A DNA stretch of 64,000 nucleotides from Elgaria multicarinata webbii (taxonomy: Eukaryota; Chordata; Lepidosauria; Squamata; Anguidae). Below the pieces are notes generated by a model. It had not been told where the DNA came from, did no database searches, and saw only the letters and a list, made by a program, of their open reading frames with translations. Position 1 is the first letter of the stretch; each line of letters starts with the position of its first letter. Location: contig NC_086173.1 in assembly GCF_023053635.1 (NCBI RefSeq), positions 147,358,697-147,422,696 on the forward strand, read 5' to 3'. A program made the position numbers and the translations under genes. Shown here piece by piece: positions 20,161 to 31,680 of this stretch.

Positions 20161-20746
20161 CTATATTGCTCCACATACGAACTTCCTGAGTCTATGCATG
20201 GGTTTTGGGCCAATACCACATAAGGTTTCATGCACAGCACGGGTGGGAATGGCAGGATTTCTGCCATTCAGCTCTGGCCAAATAGGGGAGCTGTAGGGAG
20301 ACCAGCCATTCCAGCCAAGAGTGCTTCCTTGTTCCAACAAGACAAAAATGGTTTTTTGCCCTGTTCTTGTCAGCTATCAGTCTCTCTGCCTCAACCACAG
20401 CTGCATAGGAGACTGGTATGATAGAGACAGGCTTGTTGACAACATTCCTGCATTGAGCAGGGGGTTGGTCTCCCTTCCAACTCTATGATTCTATGAAGGA
20501 CAAACCAAATCCATTGCTGGTGTTGTGGCCTTGTAAATCATACCATCTTCTCTTTTGTAACTGTCCAGGCTGGGATCATGTAAGATGATTAAATGACCAT
20601 CAGTTAATCGAGGAAGTGAACTCTTGCCTTCAAAGGTCTTACCCATTTGTCTTGTTCACTAATGTACAATGAACACTGTCTTCACAATGCAAAAGAAGAG
20701 GATCTAATGATTTTTACGAGACAAGTGCTGAAGAGCGTGAAATCGG

Positions 20747-20752
20747 TTTATT
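20747..20752 (-). terminator. Poly(A) signal of gene B
   Basis: The minus strand reads AATAAA here, about 610 bases after the gene B stop codon. It is the first canonical hexamer I noticed downstream. Confidence 0.5.
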
Positions 20753-21360
20753 GCTGTCTTTCATCTTGAAAGAATTTATGCTCTTTCAACAGCTGCATGG
20801 TAGGCAGAAATCCAGCAGGTGCTGCCTTCCCCATTTCTTCTTCCCTTTCTTCCCCACACGCCTCCTCTGTGATCTCTTCTGAAAACTCAGCTGCACCTTG
20901 CTCCCTTCCGTGCAATGAGAGGATTGAGCTATTGCAGGTTCTGTTCCCACCATCAGAGTACAGAGGAAAGATAGGAGAAGTGTCTACTGGAATTATTAGT
21001 TTTCTTTTTCTTTTTTCTTTTTGGCTGGTATGAGACAAGTTGTACATTACAGCAGGATGGATTTCCTGGGACTATTGTGTTATTTGCAATGGGAGCAACT
21101 GTGGATTGGCTCCTCCATGGAGCCCATCCAAACCAGAACTTGCTATATACCAGCTTTTCACAACAGCATGAGGATTCTTCTACTTCTTTAAATATACCTA
21201 GTTTGTTACTAAAATAACAGTGAGCCTCAACCTCTGTTGTGGCTGCATTCCAAATAATATTTTTTTTAAAAAATGTCCCATCAGTGCAGAGTATCAGCGG
21301 CAGCACTGGAGGTAGTAGCAGAGGTGCTGGGTCTCCAACGATTCTTTCCTCTCTCTCTCC

Positions 21361-21465
21361 TCATTCTAGCTGTATGGCTTGTTCCTCCGGAGGCACATAG
21401 ATTTTGCGGTTGTATTGGGGGCACTGCTGAGGCGTCAGGTATCGGTCTTGTAGCAAGCAATAGAG
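21361..21465 (-). CDS. Gene B exon 4: cytoplasmic tail
   Basis: Acceptor 'ttttgatgtctag' on the minus strand; the intron before it is only 91 bases. Phase 0 gives LYCLLQDRYLTPQQC, then PQYNRKIYVPPEEQAIQLE and TGA. YCLL right under the membrane fits the YxxPhi endocytosis pattern, and three more tyrosines could be phosphorylated. Confidence 0.75.
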   Translation of the reverse strand, partial: LYCLLQDRYLTPQQCPQYNRKIYVPPEEQAIQLE

Positions 21466-24202
21466 CTAGACATCAAAATCACAGGGAGAAGCTATTAGCA
21501 TGATTATGGCAGCAAGCAAGGAGTTATGATTACTAATGTATTTCTGGGTCACTTACCATCAGTGGGATACCAGCCAGCAGGAATACTGTCGCTATGGCTC
21601 CTAAAGAGATGAGGAAGATGGCCCAGCCCGGCAAACATACCGGCTTTGGTGGCATGGTATCTGTGGGAGATAAGGCATGGAATGAAACACTATATTCACA
21701 GTGAAATCCCATGCAAGTCTGCTAAAAAATAACTCCATAGTTACTGTCTTACACTCAGGTAAGTGTGTTTAGGATTAGAGTCTTAATAATTTTTTCATAG
21801 GTTTTGTTTCTAAAATCTCTATCCTGCATTTCCTTTCCAAGAATTAGCAAGATGGCTAACAGCAAAAGTATAAATACAGCTGAGTTAATGGTGTCCAAAT
21901 ATCATCTGAATACTTCTAGCATCTATATATTATTAGTTCTTTTGGAATTTCTGTCCTGCCTCGTGTTCCCACAGAAGTCCTCAATGCCCTTAAAGGGCTC
22001 AGGCGGTAATAATAATAATATTAGGGTGACTATATGAAAAGGAGGACAGAGCTCCTAAATCATTTACAGTTGTATTGAAAAGGGAATTTCAGTAGGTGTA
22101 TGCATGCAGCAGCTGGGGAAATTCCCTTCTTCATCACAACAGTTAAAGCTGCAGGAGCCCTGCCCTCTTTTGTATCTGGTCACTCTAGTATAGCTATATG
22201 GAATGTCCTTTGCTATCTGGCCTTTGCTGGGAGAGGAACAGGGGCAGTGTGACCCTGTTGATTCTCTTGGACCTCTCAGTGGCTTTCTACACTATTGACC
22301 ATGGTATCCTTCTGTTTAGGTTGGGAGTTGGAGGAATATTGCTCTGTGCCTTGGCTGTTATGCTATGGGGTTCCACAGGGCTCTGTTCTATCCCCTGTGC
22401 CCCTCAGGCCCCACACCGCAGAGTGGTTCATGAATGATGCAATTGTGGTTCATGCACAGTGAATCCCCCCCTTGAAATTTGCATGTGGTGAGGCCCCACC
22501 CCCTCCCTTATATGCCCCAATTACCTGCCTCCATCCCCTTCAGCCTCCCCATTGCTGGTGACAACCTAATTGTTCAGCTGCGCCTGGGGCCCACCTGTAC
22601 ACTACAGATTGGCCGAGCAGCCTTGTCCATCATGCTGTTGGTGGAGGGGCTGCCCTACCTGTTTGGTGCAGAAGAAAGTAATTGCTATTAAAGTTTGAAC
22701 TTTGAACTTTTTTGAACTTTCAAAATTTTCTGCATGTCTACACTGCTCAAGCTTCAGTTTAAAACAAAAATGAGCAAAATTGGTCCAGTAGGCCTTGAGT
22801 AATAAGCCTTGCGCTACAAATTTTTGTGAACCACCCAGAGAGCTTTGGCTATTGGGCAGTATAGAAATGTAATAAATAAATACATAAATAAATAAACAAA
22901 CAAACTCAGGCAAAACAGTGGCTTTTCTTAATCAATGCCTGGGCACAGTAAAGGACTAGATGAGGGCCAATAAACTGAGACTCAATCCAGAAAAGTCAGA
23001 CGTACTGTTACTGGGTGGCTCGTCTGTCTGGCTAAGTGATATTCAACCAGTCCTGGAGGGGGTTGCACTCCTCCTAAAGGATTAGGTTCATAGTTTGGGG
23101 GTACTTTTGGACCCAGAACTGTTACTTGAAGCACCAACAACAGCCGCAACTAAACATGGTGTGTTCAGGCTTGCTTATTTATTTATTATATCTCTATACC
23201 ATCCACGAGCCTCGTGTGGCGGAAGCCGGTTTCAGGCAGCCGGCTTGGGTCGACTCAGCCTTCCATCCTCCCGAGGTCGGTAAAATGAGTACCCAGTTAG
23301 CTGGGGGAAAGGTAATAACGACCGGGGAAGGCAACGGCAAACCACCCCGCTATAAGGCCTGCCAAGAAAATGTCAGCGAAAGCTGGCATCCCTCCAAGAG
23401 TCAGTAATGACTCAGTGCTTGCACAAGCGGTTCCTTTCCTTTCCAATACCATCCACAGTGGCCAATCAAATGCCTCTAGGAAGCTGACAAGCAAGACATG
23501 AGCACAATAGCAATGTCCCACTGATGTTCCCCAATAACGTGGTATTCAGAGGCCTCATCCTGGATGCAGTATTTAGCCATCATGACTAGTATCCACTGAG
23601 AGCCTTCTCCTTCCTTCTTTGTATCATTTGTGAATGCATCACAGTACTTGAGGATCTTTAAATCATTCAAACTCGCCAGGCCCCACAAATCCAGTGACTT
23701 ACCAGTGCCATTGGGTGAAGTGCTGGAGGTTGATAGATGAGTGGTGTTAGATACACTCTCTGTGACATTCTTGGATGCACTTTCTGTGGTATCTAGCAGG
23801 CCTGCTGGGTTGGTGGTGAAGGGTCTTGTAGCGCAGGCTGTCGTTTTAGGGGTGGCTGCAGGAGTGGTGGAAGCGACAGGAACAGCAGTGGTCGTCTGAT
23901 GCACCACCGTTTCCGGAGAAGTATTTTCATCACAGTATGTGGTTGTGGAAGGGTGGTTCGCATCTGGAAGCAATGGCAGGTGGTGGAGAAGAAAAATTGC
24001 TATGCTTTTCCTTTTTCACAAGTCAGTCTGAAGTCAGTAACAAAAACTCTTTTAAAAATACCGTGGTTCTGTTTTCATGGATTTAGGAATTAGGGATTTG
24101 CTTACATTTATTATATTGAGTGGTATATAAATAGCACAAATAAATGTATTTGTATTTTGCCTTTCCTCTAAGCCTTAAAAGAGGTGTGTGTGAATGGGTG
24201 TG

Positions 24203-24274
<72 letters not shown>

Positions 24275-24299
24275 TGGATGTATTACATGTGGCTATGTA

Positions 24300-24339
<40 letters not shown>

Positions 24340-25763
24340 AAAACCTGTGTGGTAATGTATAAAAGACCAGGTGGTGCCACTGGTATATATGCTTTGGCCC
24401 TGTCCACTATTGGTATGAAGCCCTGGAAAATTAGCTATAAGTAGGGATGGGCGAACTCACCCAGGTCCGATTCGTTGGATACTTGCCTGGCCCGCCGATG
24501 TTCACCCCCACTCATGGCACCATGTGAGAGCTTCCTTTATAGCTTGGTAAGCATCTGACAACATCATGACCTCATCTACCCTCATCCAGAGTCTCCATTG
24601 TGCAAAACAATGGAGGCTCCTGAAATTACATAATTTCCCTGTTGCACAAATGGCGCCTGTAAAATCCCTAGCTATAAGCGAATGCAGCACTTGGGTTTAA
24701 AAAAGGCCCCCACTTCTGCTCTAAGGAGGTCCCACAACAAGCTTGTGAGTTGGGCCAGGCTGAGGGGTCCAAAGTTACTCAGGTTGCAATCTTATCCACA
24801 CCTTCTTGAAAGTAAATTTGAACTCAATGGGGTTTACTTCTGAGAAGTGTATAGGCATGAACTGTAAGTGAGCTTGGGCTAGGCACTGTCCCTTGACTGA
24901 CCTCAAGTGCTTCCAGACTGATAGCTCTTAGTGCTAACAAATTAAAGGCCTTGTGCAACTATTCCATCATTTTTTTCTTACTGATTTTTTTTTGGGGGGG
25001 GGGGGTAGAAAAAGTGGAGAGGAGGAAGATTCTGTATGCCGCCTTGGGTTCCTTGCAGGAAAAAAAGGTGGGATATAAATGCAAAACTAAATCGAAGACA
25101 ACAACATCTCCATGAAATTCCATGAGGCAACACAATTTCACAATAAAGCTTTGCTTGGAAGCACCCCAAATCTAGATTAGAGTGAATGGTGATTTGATTT
25201 TAAGAACATAGAAGATAAGAAGAGCCATGCTGGATCAGACAAAGGGTTCATCTAGTCCCGCACTAGTGGCCAACAAGCTGTCAGGACGCACAAGCAGGAC
25301 GCGGGTGCAACAGCACCTTCCCATCCATGTTCCCCAGTCACTGGTGTATATAGGCTTACTGCCTCAGATACTGGAAGTAGCACATAACCATCAAGATTAA
25401 TAGCCATTGATAACCTTCCCCTCCAAGAATTTATCCAATCCCCTTTTAAAGCCATCTAAATTGGTGGCCATCTTGAGGCAGCAAATTCCTTAATTTAACT
25501 ATGCGCTGTGTGAAGAAGAACATTTCCCCAATCAAAGGACATCAATTTCTAGCCATTTCATTGACAATGAAATCTTCCTTCTGACCCTTTTTTCTAATAT
25601 TGAAATAATGAAAAGTCCCTCGAATGTTGGCGAGATCCAATTTCAAAATGGCTGAATCCAATGGTGTGTCAAGAAGAATCTCACCTGCTGTACACAGAAA
25701 CAGGAACGCAAACGTAAGGAGAATCCATGTTGGGTCCCTGTAGTTCTTTCTTTCCTTCTCCAT
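21361..25763 (-). CDS. Gene B: complete small membrane mucin, 182 aa (4 exons)
   Basis: Minus-strand exons 25685-25763, 23703-23963, 21557-21660 and 21361-21465 join in phases 1, 1, 0 into 549 coding bases. The product has a signal peptide (MEKERKNYRDPTWILLTFAF then LFLCTA), an 88-residue Thr/Ser/Pro-rich ectodomain with several N-glycosylation sites (NTS, NVT, NTT, NGT), a membrane span (WAIFLISLGAIATVFLL) and a 34-residue tail. It is a short O-glycosylated surface protein, probably epithelial by analogy with other membrane mucins. A TATA box lies upstream and a poly(A) signal downstream, so the whole gene is visible. It shares the exon plan and span pattern with gene A. From memory the span also resembles that of MUC21; I give no symbol because orthology is unproven. 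Confidence 0.75.
21557..21660 (-). CDS. Gene B exon 3: transmembrane exon
   Basis: 104 bases, acceptor 'gccttatctcccacag', donor gtaagt; phase 1 in, phase 0 out. It encodes TMPPKPVCLPG, then WAIFLISLGAIATVFLL, then AGIPLM. Confidence 0.78.
22022..22190. mobile_element. MITE of the 'gggtgaccatatg' family
   Basis: Most complete copy: starts TAGGGTGACTATATG and ends GGTCACTCTA, inverted ends with a few mismatches, in gene B intron 2. Confidence 0.6.
22225..23165 (+). mobile_element. L2 LINE fragments
   Basis: Three pieces: reverse-transcriptase palm at 22235-22400 (LLILLDLSVAFYTIDHGILL), a 3' end with 'ccacccagagagctttggct' at about 22790-22905, and another reverse-transcriptase piece at 22918-23160 (LLDPELLLE). 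They are degraded L2 copies in gene B intron 2, antisense to the gene. Confidence 0.6.
23195..23447 (+). mobile_element. Sauria SINE, internally deleted
   Basis: 'cgagcctcgtgtggcg' joins directly to 'gaagccggtttcaggcagcc', skipping most of the tRNA-like head, and continues through 'tcctcccgaggtcggtaaaa' to the BovB-like tail 'gactcagtgcttgcac'. A full copy is at 50349-50650. Confidence 0.75.
23703..23963 (-). CDS. Gene B exon 2: mucin ectodomain
   Basis: 261 bases, phase 1 at both ends, acceptor 'ctgccattgcttccag', donor gtaagt. It starts DANHPSTTTYCDENTSPE and ends STSSTSPNGT. It is rich in Thr, Ser, Ala and Pro with two cysteines, and is not built of exact repeats. Confidence 0.78.
24204..24337. 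repeat. (GT)n-(GA)n-(GT)n compound microsatellite
   Basis: GT run 24204-24238, GA run 24239-24272, then a second GT run 24303-24337, in gene B intron 1. The TH/CV/RE-repeat reading frames here are artefacts. Confidence 0.9.
25203..25545 (-). mobile_element. CR1/L3-like LINE 3' end
   Basis: Same block as 9549-9850 and 58672-59075 ('gaagagccatgctggatcag', 'ttatccaatccccttttaaa'). Confidence 0.65.
25685..25763 (-). CDS. Gene B exon 1: signal peptide
   Basis: ATG at 25761-25763 with CCATGG context, 79 coding bases to donor gtgaga (phase 1). Charged n-region MEKERKNYRD, hydrophobic core WILLTFAFLFLC, and a likely cleavage after CTA. Confidence 0.78.
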
Positions 25764-25841
25764 GGCAACACAATAGTGTGGAAAAGTAATATTAGGTGCA
25801 GCGGAGGTATTCCTGGCTGGTCTCCTGTAATGTTTGCTTCT

Positions 25842-25852
25842 CTTTTATATAT
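25842..25852 (-). promoter_or_regulatory. TATA box of gene B
   Basis: The minus strand reads 'gcatatataaaagaga', a strong TATA box about 80 bases before the ATG. A start site about 30 bases downstream would leave a 5' UTR of about 50 bases. Confidence 0.65.
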
Positions 25853-26594
25853 GCTATCACAAGCGCCAGCGTTTTCCTAATTCAGCAAGACAGAAATGCT
25901 GTAAAACATGATAATTGTCATATTTTGCCTTCAGAAAATAACATATATTTCTTTTGCATTACAAAACACAATAAAACAGGGAAGGGCCTGATATGTAGTC
26001 ATAAACCCGGATATTTCTTGTCTCCTGATAAGCATCTCTTCCACTTTGTGGAGCTGGGGGGGGGGGGGAGAGAGATTTTTAAAAACAAAAACAAAACATT
26101 GCCCAGAACGATGAAATCACCGAGCATCATAGCCCCATGCCATTCATTACTGAAGCAAAAAATTAAGTTTAGAGCAGGGTGATTAATAGATGTGCCGGAA
26201 TGAGCCCAAGTTGTACTCTGTCAGGGGTGTTTCTGTAGATGACAAAAGATGTTCTCAATCTGTCCTGTTATTATTTTTCTGTATATAGACCATGTCTTTA
26301 AAACAAGTCACCACTGCCTTATTACCTTTGACTTTGAGAATGCCTAGAACAACAAGGGCAGGGAAAGATCTCTCCAAGGAAGCCTCACTTTAGCCTTTGT
26401 GTGTAAGAAATCACTGCAAAGGGCACCTGGATGGGATCTACACATGTTAAGGAAGGGTTGTGATAACTTATTGGGTCACATGATGCTATGGTTCTTCTGT
26501 TTTTTCATCGTTGTATTTTCCTTCCTTCTTTCGTTGTATTTCTTCTGTTGTGATGTTTAAATAGCATTGCAAGTGTTCGTATGTGCCCCCTTAC

Positions 26595-26850
26595 ATCGTA
26601 TGCATGCAGCATTTGGTGAAATTCCCTCTTCATCATAACAGTTAAAGCTGCTGGAGCCCTATCCTCTTTTGTATCTGGTCACTTTAGCTAAAAAGGGCAG
26701 GGGTCCTGCAGCTTTAACTGTTGTGATGAAGAGGGAATTTCACCAGGTGCTGCATGCATATAAATACTTGTGCTGAAATTCCCCTTTCAATACAACCGTT
26801 AAAGATACAGGGGCCCTGTCCTCCTTTTCATATGGTCACCCAGACTAATG
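26595..26850. mobile_element. MITE of the 'gggtgaccatatg' family, compound copy
   Basis: Two copies overlap or abut: 'tttggtgaaattccctcttc...tctggtcactttag' and then 'gggtcctgcagctttaactg...cctccttttcatatggtcac'. Confidence 0.5.
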
Positions 26851-26896
26851 TGGAGATTCTTCGTGTCTCCAATAAGAACTAGTTGATTGGCTTGAG

Positions 26897-26960
26897 AGAG
26901 AGAGAGAGAGGGAGGGAGAGGGAGAGGGAGGGAGAGGGAGGGAGAGAGAGAGAGAGAGAG
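26897..26960. repeat. GA/GGGA-rich simple repeat
   Basis: Purine run of GAGA and GGGAGA units. Confidence 0.85.
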
Positions 26961-28142
26961 TCAGGTTCTGCCTCATCTTTACAAGGGTCTTGATTGGTTT
27001 CAGCTTGGAACCTATTCTTCAGCCTGGTTTGGAGTAGGATTATTAGCTTTAAAATAAAAAACCCTGCTTACAAACTTAGTTACCTTGCTGCCGGAAAAAG
27101 ATTCACCTGTTAAATATTTTGTGTCAGAAGAAGGGCCAGAAAAAAGGGGTGATATCTCTTATTTGGAATTTTGCACATAGCATTCCCAAGTGACTTACTG
27201 AGTTACTTACACTGGCTACAAACAATAGCGTGGACCTCACCCAAATTCTTGCAACCACAGGTTCACATCTGTAAGTGTGCAAACCCTCCCTATATACACG
27301 CCTTCTTTCTACATGATTGACAGAACAGGGAAGGACAATCTTGTCTCTTCACAGCTTATTATTTAGGATGATCTCTGTGTCCTAATTATAGCCCATCTGC
27401 ACTTCCATAGGAAATAGCATGCATTCTACAGGCTTGTGTGGAGCCAAAGGAGATGGGACAAAAATTACCAGGCCGCAATCGAAAATCCTTGCTATTATTT
27501 TTGGTTTGACTACACATTTTAAACAATGAGTCATTAATAGAAAATGCAATAATCACAAGTCTTCTTCTAGAATAATTCCACAATCAGACATTTAATAATC
27601 TTTCAGCAGTGTTCATTCAACATGTTATTTTGCATTCTGTAACTAATGGAATGCAAACACAGGTACTCCTATTCTAAACAAACTACCTCATCCGGCCCAA
27701 TATATTTGAATGCCTAGATCAGCCTTCCCCAACCTGGCACCCTCCAGGTGTTTTGGACTACAACTCCCAGCATTTCTGCCCATTGGCCATTTTATCTGGG
27801 GCTGATGGGAGGCTGACCTCTGTGATGTCCTAAATCAACCTCTTTCCTTCCTCAACATTTCCATCTTGGCTTGTATCCCTTGAACCCCACGTATCTGCCC
27901 CTTCGGTCATCCCACTTACTTTGGGAGGCCTGTGCTTCAGCCCCCTGCCTTATTTTGATAGTACCAGGAGGTGGGGGAATGGTGGTGAAGGAGTTAATAG
28001 AATGTGCTTTTTATTATGAGGTGGCTGCCCTATGAATAGTGGAAATCAGGGGTGAGCAACTGCTGACCCTCCCAATGTTTTGGCCTACACCTCCCATCCC
28101 ATTGACCATCTGTGCTTAAAGCTCTTACTGCCAGCAACGCTG
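26961..28142. other. Intergenic, no gene seen
   Basis: One dispersed repeat ('accctccaggtgttttggac' type) at about 27720-27830, also seen near 6872 and 36080. Nothing else recognised. Confidence 0.4.
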
Positions 28143-28150
28143 CCTTAGGA

Positions 28151-28327
28151 CAATGGCCTTCAACTGGTCCAGGCATGAGACCCACTTCAGACTCCCAGCC
28201 TGCAAAATGGGAGCCACTTTCACAATTTTCTCCATGCCCAACATGGCAGCAATGGCTTTGCCACAACCCATCTGGACTGACCTCTTGACTCACTTTTAGG
28301 TCATTACCCACCAGTTGAAGACCACTG
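28151..28327. mobile_element. hAT-type MITE with 8-bp target duplication
   Basis: Ends CAATGGCCTTCAACTGGT and ACCAGTTGAAGACCACTG are inverted repeats. CCTTAGGA duplicates flank it exactly (28143-28150 and 28328-28335). Sister copy at 30138-30313. Confidence 0.85.
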
Positions 28328-28384
28328 CCTTAGGAGAGGGAGGGGGGAAAACAGCACAAAAGTTGGGTAGCCATCAAATCATCA

Positions 28385-29290
28385 GGGAAAAAGAGGAGGG
28401 CTCAGGAAAGGAGTGTGGCCTTTTGGGGAATCAAGAGGGCAGGATTGAAACTGATTGGTGGGAGATCCAGGACAAATAAAAGGAACTACTTCTTCACACA
28501 GTGCATAGTTAAATTAGGGAACTCACAACCACAAGATGTAGTGACGGCCACCAATTTGGATAGCTTTAAAAGGGTTTTGGATAAATTCCTGGAGGCGAAG
28601 GCTATCAATGGCTACTAGTCCTGATGGTTATGTGCTATCTCCAGTATTCGAGGCAGTAAGCCTGTGTGCACCAGTTGCTGGGGAACATGGGTGGGAGGGT
28701 GCTGTTGCACCATGTCAAGGTGCTGGTTTTAACCTATAAAGCCTTACACAGCTTGGGGCCACAATACCTGATGGAATGCCTCTCCCAACGTGGATATACC
28801 CAGTCACTATGTTCAACATCTAACGTCCTCCTCCGGGTGCCTACTCCGAGAGAGGCTCGGAGTGTGGCAACGAGGGACAGGGCCTTTTCGGTGGTGGCCC
28901 CCAGACTATGGAATGATCTCCCTGACGAGGCTCGACTAGCACCAACGCTGCTATTTTTCCGGTGCCAGGTTAAGACTTTCCTCTTTGCCCAGGCATATGG
29001 CGGCACAACTTAATCACCCACATGTTTAGTTTTTAATGCTTTATGTGTGTATGTTCTGTGTTTTAAAATTTTAAATTTTGTATACTTGTTTTTATCTCAG
29101 TTTTAGAATTTCTGTAAACCGCCCAGAGAGTTCTGGCTATGGGGGCAGTATATAAGTGAAATAAATAAATAAATAAATGTTCTGCTTGTTCATCCCTGGC
29201 CGATGGCTGGTTGCTCCCTGTGTGGACAGAGTGCTGGACTAGATGGACCCTTGGTCTGATCCAGCATCAGGGCTCTTCTTATGTTCTTAT
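28385..29290 (+). mobile_element. CR1/L3-like LINE 3' end with an inserted L2-type 3' end
   Basis: The outer element is at 28385-28720 and 29179-29290 ('ggactagatggacccttggt'). The inner L2-type copy, about 28722-29178, encodes YKALHSLGPQYLMECLS and ends in (AAAT)n. Confidence 0.7.
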
Positions 29291-30137
29291 GATTTGGGTC
29301 CTGTTTCTGAGGTTCTCCATCCTTGCCATAGAATGAGGTAGTAGAATGAATTGCACCCCTTCAAGATGCAGGGTTGGTGTGTTATACTTTTGAATGCTTG
29401 CCTGTGTTCAACACACACACCTCAATAGAAAACCTAAGGCCTGGACTAGGTCCTAAGACTTCTATCCTTTACTTTTCTCTTTACAAGGTGGTTTTTAGTT
29501 TTTAATGTGAGAGAGCATTCAGAAGTGGTATCCCTTACCTGTACTCCCAAGTGGTGCCGTCCTCCTTTCCACCTCAAGACACTATTGTGCCTTATCCCAA
29601 CCTCATTCTGCTGCGTATGGAGATCAGGCCTGGGTATAGGAAGAACCGAGTGGTGGCAAAAGATGAGCTGCAGTGAAGGCTGAACAGGGGCCATAGAGTC
29701 ACAATTACCTGGATTTGGCCCCTGGGTGTTTCTCGCGGAATATGGGAAGTGCTGAGTGCCAAAGCCCATGAATCATGACACCTTTTTATGTGACATAACA
29801 CACGCGTCTCCTTTTTTCTCCACCCCCCCACCCCCCGTTTCCTTACTGCTGGTATTAAACATGGTCTTCTCTTTTGGCCAATGAGACAGATCCTCTACAT
29901 CTTTGACATACTCATGATTGAGCCTTCGCCGTCACATGTTTTCACCACTCAGGCTGCAATGGCGTCTCACCTCTGCTTTAGCAGAGTCACAGATGCAAGA
30001 TTTGTGCTTGTGCAGGTAAGTAAAGCCTCTAATCAAACTACTGCTGCACGTTCAAACACCTTAAGCTTACAATTTTAATCATTATCATCATCATCATCTG
30101 GAATTGATATTTACTCCTTTCTCTTCATCCCATGTCT
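29291..30137. other. Intergenic, no gene seen
   Basis: A CAG|gtaagt donor-like site at 30014-30015 follows a short open frame (MASHLCFSR), but no acceptor partner, homology or signal peptide supports an exon. Confidence 0.35.
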
Positions 30138-30313
30138 CAGTGGCCTTCAACCGGTCCACATCTGAGACCCACCTCGGATTCCCAACCTGCAACATGGGAC
30201 CTGTGCCTGGCATTTCTCCATGACCAACATGGTGACAACAGCTTTGCCATGACCCATCTGGACAGATCTCGTGACCCACTTTTGGGTCGTGACCCACCAG
30301 TTGAAGGCCACTG
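30138..30313. mobile_element. hAT-type MITE, second copy
   Basis: Ends CAGTGGCCTTCAACCGGT and ACCAGTTGAAGGCCACTG; flanking duplication not obvious. Confidence 0.7.
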
Positions 30314-30559
30314 CATGACATCTTCTCCTTGGCAAGTTACCTGATCTCCCAGCTTTGAGACTCCTATAGATTGGGAAGTCCGTGTGGTTCCCACCATTCT
30401 TTGACATCCTGTATTCACCAGAATGACTTATACTGCAATCCTGGGAGTAATCCCTCTTGAAATGAATGGGGCTTACATCTGAGTAAACATGTATAGGATC
30501 CCTCTATTAAGCAGCGCAAATGACAATGTGATGGATGGGCCTGTCTTCCTCAGGGATAG

Positions 30560-30765
30560 GGTGACCATATGGAAAGGAGGACAGGGTTCCTGTATCTTTA
30601 ACACTTGTACAGAAAGGGGACTTGAAGGTGTCACTTGGTGAAATCCCCTCTTCATCACAACAGTTAAAGCCGCAGGAGCCATGGAAATATGAGAATGGTT
30701 CCTGGCAGCATTTCAAATAGAGGAGTGTCCTCTATAAAAGAGGACACATGGCTACCCTAAACACA
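30560..30765. mobile_element. MITE of the 'gggtgaccatatg' family
   Basis: Starts 'agggtgaccatatggaaagg', ends 'aggacacatggctaccct': inverted ends with mismatches. Confidence 0.6.
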
Positions 30766-30959
30766 CAGTCCCAAAATGAAGGTGTTAGTTTGGCTCTGAG
30801 ATTCTGTATTTATTACCCTTCTATGTGTTGACCAGGAGTCATTTGTGGTATTTTATAATTTATTTTATTTATCCGCCTGATCAGGGGTGATCATGTTTGC
30901 CCCCAACATCTCACCATCATGACCACTTTTGGAATCAATAATGGTACCATTTTCATTTA

Positions 30960-31096
30960 GTTCTTACTTTACATACTGTTTTTAGAAGGTTTTTAGGATG
31001 TTTTAATCATGTATACTATGTTTTTAATCAGTTTTTGTGTGTTTTATAATCACTGTTGTTCCCCGCCTCGATCCAAGTGGAGAGGTGGGTAAGAAA

Positions 31097-31154
<58 letters not shown>

Positions 31155-31155
31155 T
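30960..31155 (+). mobile_element. L2-type LINE 3' tail with (ATT)n
   Basis: 'gttgttccccgcctcgatcc' followed by about 60 bases of ATT units. It is the uninterrupted counterpart of the split tail at 14936-15920. Confidence 0.65.
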
Positions 31156-31275
31156 TAGGCTGCCTATAATGGAAACCAAAAGTCATGTCTGCAGCAGAAG
31201 CCCAAATAGTTTGTACTATGGATGAAAGTCAAATAAAGAAGGCCATGCTAAAGCAAAGACACTAATTCTAAAATC

Positions 31276-31281
31276 CCATTT
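31276..31281 (-). terminator. Possible poly(A) signal of the basic-protein gene
   Basis: The minus strand reads AATAAA about 400 bases after the stop codon at 31681. I see no canonical histone stem-loop (GGCTCTTTTCAGAGCC type) just after the stop. Confidence 0.4.
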
Positions 31282-31680
31282 TATTTGTACGTCAACAACT
31301 AGCCACATTTTCTTCCCCTGGAAGAAAAAATCTCTCACATACAATCTGGATAATCCGACAACCTTTGGAGCAAAAGGATCTCTTCCTTTTAACGAAAAGG
31401 AGGACATGGTGTCGGGTCAAGTTCCCATGTTAAGGCCCTCGTCTGTCAAGGTGTGGTTCGCTCGCACACTTGGGAAGGTCACTGTGATGAGGTGGCAGAT
31501 TGTGGTCACTCTGGAAGGTCCTTTCCGTAGAGCGTCGGATTTCTTAGCACCTTATAAGGGTGGCAGTGTGAGGTCTTCCTATCAGATGGGATTTTTCTTC
31601 AGGCTGGCCTCTTTTTCTCCCCCTTCTCCCCCATAGAGACCGCTTAGGCCAGCCCGGGGAGAAAGGGGGATGCTCTTCTG

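Noticed and set aside
24144-24407. Frames of Cys-Val or His-Thr repeats.
   Set aside because: These are translations of a GT/GA microsatellite.
29881-30014. Possible first exon ending CAG|gtaagt.
   Set aside because: The open frame has no signal peptide and is phase 0, and the phase-1 frame is closed by a stop, so it cannot be the missing gene C exon.
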